Shown here piece by piece: positions 62,418 to 64,000 of a stretch of DNA of 64,000 nt. Position 1 is the stretch's first letter; the number at the start of each line of letters is the position of its first letter. Below the pieces are notes generated by a model. It had not been told where the DNA came from. It saw only the letters and a program-made list of their open reading frames with translations, and searched no databases. Made by a program: the position numbers and the translations under genes. This DNA is from Spirosoma aureum (GTDB taxonomy: Bacteria; Bacteroidota; Bacteroidia; Cytophagales; Spirosomataceae): assembly GCF_011604685.1 (NCBI RefSeq), contig NZ_CP050063.1:8721001-8785000 (forward strand), read 5' to 3'.

Positions 62418-62433
62418 TGTTTGAGAGTCTTCC

Positions 62434-62507
62434 GTTTTCAGTTTTCAGTTTTTAGCTGGTCATTACGCCAACCGCTAACCGAAAGCTGAAAACTCATCGC
62501 TGAAAAC
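62434..62507. repeat. Alternating hairpins in the sdhA-sdhB spacer
   Basis: AGTTTTCAG (62440-62448) pairs with 62486-62494, and GTTTTCAG (62434-62441) with 62500-62507. Two tandem CAGTTTTC words on one side and two GCTGAAAAC words on the other allow several registers. Confidence 0.55.
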
Positions 62508-64000
62508 TTATTTATAACTCCGCTGGGTCAGTTTCACGTTTTCGAACACCAGTTCTTCTTTGTTAAGCACTTCAGGCTTGTCGTCTCCCTGATATTCCCA
62601 GGCAGCAACGTAGGCATAATTGGCATCATCGCGGAGGGCTTCACCGTCGGGTGTCTGGTACTCCTCCCGGAAGTGTCCACCACACGATTCATTCCGATTG
62701 AGGGCATCTTCAACCATTAAAGCGCCCAATTCGATAAAGTCAGCTACGCGTGATGCCTGTTCCAGAGCCTGGTTCATTTCCTGCGATTCGCCCAACACTT
62801 TTACATTCGTCCAGAATTCTTTTTTGAGCGCCTTGATTTTTTCACGGGCAATTGTCAGCCCTTCGGCAGTACGCCCCATTCCGCAGTATTCCCACATGAT
62901 GTGGCCCAGTTCCTTATGTAAATCATCAACAGGCCGCTCACCTTTAATAGCTAATAAGCGATCAATCTGGTCATGTATTTTCTTTTCGGCTTCCTTGAAT
63001 ACCGGCGCATCAACAGGCAGTTTATCGGCAGGACCGATGGTTGCCAGATAATCACCGACAGTGTAAGGAATCACGAAATAACCATCGGCCAGCCCCTGCA
63101 TCAAGGCCGAAGCGCCAAGTCGGTTCGCACCGTGATCGGAGAAGTTTGCTTCACCAAGTGCATACAGACCAGGAATCGTGGTCATTAAGTTATAATCTAC
63201 CCACAAGCCACCCATCGTGTAGTGAACAGCCGGATAGATCATCATCGGCGTTTCGTATGGATTTTCGCCGGTGATTTTTTCGTACATCTCGAAGAGGTTA
63301 CCGTATTTGGCCTCAATGGTTTTTTGGCCATCGCGTTTGATCGCGTCGGCAAAGTCCAGATATACCGCCAAACCGGTTTTACTCACACCACGACCTTCAT
63401 CACAGACGTATTTGGCATTACGCGATGCGACATCGCGCGGCACGAGGTTACCAAACGAAGGATAACGGCGTTCGAGGAAGTAATCTCGTGCATCTTCGGC
63501 AAGGTCATTCGCTTTCAGCTGACCCTTCTGAATTTTTTGCGCGTCTTCTTTTGATTTGGGTGCCCAAACCCGACCATCATTCCGTAGCGACTCCGACATC
63601 AGCGTCAGTTTCGACTGATAATGGCCCGATACCGGAATACAGGTTGGGTGAATCTGCGTGAAACAAGGATTACCGAACAAAGCTCCTTTTTTGTGAGCAC
63701 GCCATGCCGCCGTAGCATTCGATCCCATCGCATTAGTCGACAGATAGAATACGTTGCCATAGCCTCCTGTGCAAAGGAGAACGGCGTGGCCCGAATGTGA
63801 CTCAATTTTACCGGTAATCAGGTTCCGGGTAATAATGCCTCTCGCTTTGCCGCCTTCAACGACAAGGTCAAGCATTTCGGTGCGGGGAAACAATTTCACC
63901 TTTCCATTGGCCACCTGACGGCTCAACGCCGAGTAGGCACCTAACAGCAACTGCTGCCCGGTCTGGCCACGAGCGTAGAACGTACGCGACACCTGCGATC
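62508..64000 (-). CDS. sdhA: Succinate dehydrogenase/fumarate reductase flavoprotein subunit, N-terminus beyond the right edge
   Basis: About 497 codons visible; the frame is open to the window edge ([20 protein letters not shown]), so the FAD-binding N-terminus is missing and the GTG near 63992 is not its start. Seen: [14 protein letters not shown] (substrate-binding His), [35 protein letters not shown] and [19 protein letters not shown]. Oxidises succinate with covalent FAD; operon sdhC?-sdhA-sdhB is expected, sdhC being outside. B-type (no separate SdhD) is usual in this phylum. Confidence 0.95.
   Translation of the reverse strand, partial: SQVSRTFYARGQTGQQLLLGAYSALSRQVANGKVKLFPRTEMLDLVVEGGKARGIITRNLITGKIESHSGHAVLLCTGGYGNVFYLSTNAMGSNATAAWRAHKKGALFGNPCFTQIHPTCIPVSGHYQSKLTLMSESLRNDGRVWAPKSKEDAQKIQKGQLKANDLAEDARDYFLERRYPSFGNLVPRDVASRNAKYVCDEGRGVSKTGLAVYLDFADAIKRDGQKTIEAKYGNLFEMYEKITGENPYETPMMIYPAVHYTMGGLWVDYNLMTTIPGLYALGEANFSDHGANRLGASALMQGLADGYFVIPYTVGDYLATIGPADKLPVDAPVFKEAEKKIHDQIDRLLAIKGERPVDDLHKELGHIMWEYCGMGRTAEGLTIAREKIKALKKEFWTNVKVLGESQEMNQALEQASRVADFIELGALMVEDALNRNESCGGHFREEYQTPDGEALRDDANYAYVAAWEYQGDDKPEVLNKEELVFENVKLTQRSYK

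Noticed and set aside
1..64000. CRISPR arrays, tRNA, rRNA, insertion sequences and prophage genes
   Set aside because: No regular repeat-spacer array, cloverleaf, transposase or phage structural gene was found by reading both strands.

Overview
The window reads as a chromosome segment from a Bacteroidota bacterium, most likely a Cytophagales member close to Spirosoma. The grounds are SusC/RagA and SusD/RagB pairs, an ECF sigma/FecR module, lineage-typical families (DUF4292, DUF5522, DUF3050, PorT-like barrel) and intergenic matches to the Bacteroidota housekeeping promoter (TTG, about 20 nt, TAnnTTTG). Strong Shine-Dalgarno sites are rare. I see no rRNA, tRNA, CRISPR array, insertion sequence or prophage. 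The species assignment is inference.

Layout. 1-2426 (minus): a transpeptidase FtsI cut by the left edge, and FtsL. 2549-10046: a secreted M28 peptidase, a DUF3431 protein, a secreted S9 oligopeptidase, a J-domain-like protein, a SAM hydrolase-like protein with a signal peptide and a Crp/Fnr regulator. 10191-13427: an Oar-like TonB receptor. 13440-17070 (minus): three glycosyltransferases in an operon. 17228-20388: a DUF2520 oxidoreductase, a reduced sigma-like protein with its anti-sigma partner, and an Asp-box repeat protein. 20452-24222 (minus): a three-subunit PaoABC-type molybdenum hydroxylase. 24456-26368: an ABC-F ATPase behind a promoter and a strongly folded leader. 26661-48415: mostly housekeeping genes (MORN metalloprotease, rocD, rpmB, two RluA-type synthases, Ohr/OsmC, TPR protein, DUF4292 lipoprotein, EnvC-like activator, panB, plsC-like, PiT transporter, rlmN, cvpA, yqeY, pdxJ, mnmH, prfA). 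48665-61549: a co-oriented sugar-acid utilisation locus. 61665-64000 (minus): sdhB and sdhA, the latter cut by the right edge.

How genes work together. The most coherent system is 48665-61549. An ECF sigma factor, a FecR anti-sigma factor and a SusC receptor with an STN signalling domain form a cell-surface signalling chain. SusC/SusD bring a small ligand across the outer membrane and a GntP-family permease would carry it inward. A glucarate dehydratase (GudD), an HpcH/HpaI aldolase (GarL-like) and a tartronate semialdehyde reductase (GarR) then make the classical route from glucarate to pyruvate plus glycerate. A mannonate-dehydratase-like protein with an export signal sits among them. There is no glycoside hydrolase, so this looks like a sugar-acid locus and not a polysaccharide locus.

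The most unusual non-coding signal is 24456-24776. A consensus promoter is followed by a compact set of nested hairpins, an embedded 33-codon reading frame and then the ABC-F start codon, which resembles leader-controlled ribosome-protection genes. A competing reading exists: a 45-codon minus-strand frame with a good Shine-Dalgarno sequence but an out-of-frame start. Many spacers also hold long, near-perfect inverted repeats, several of which include stop codons of the flanking genes.
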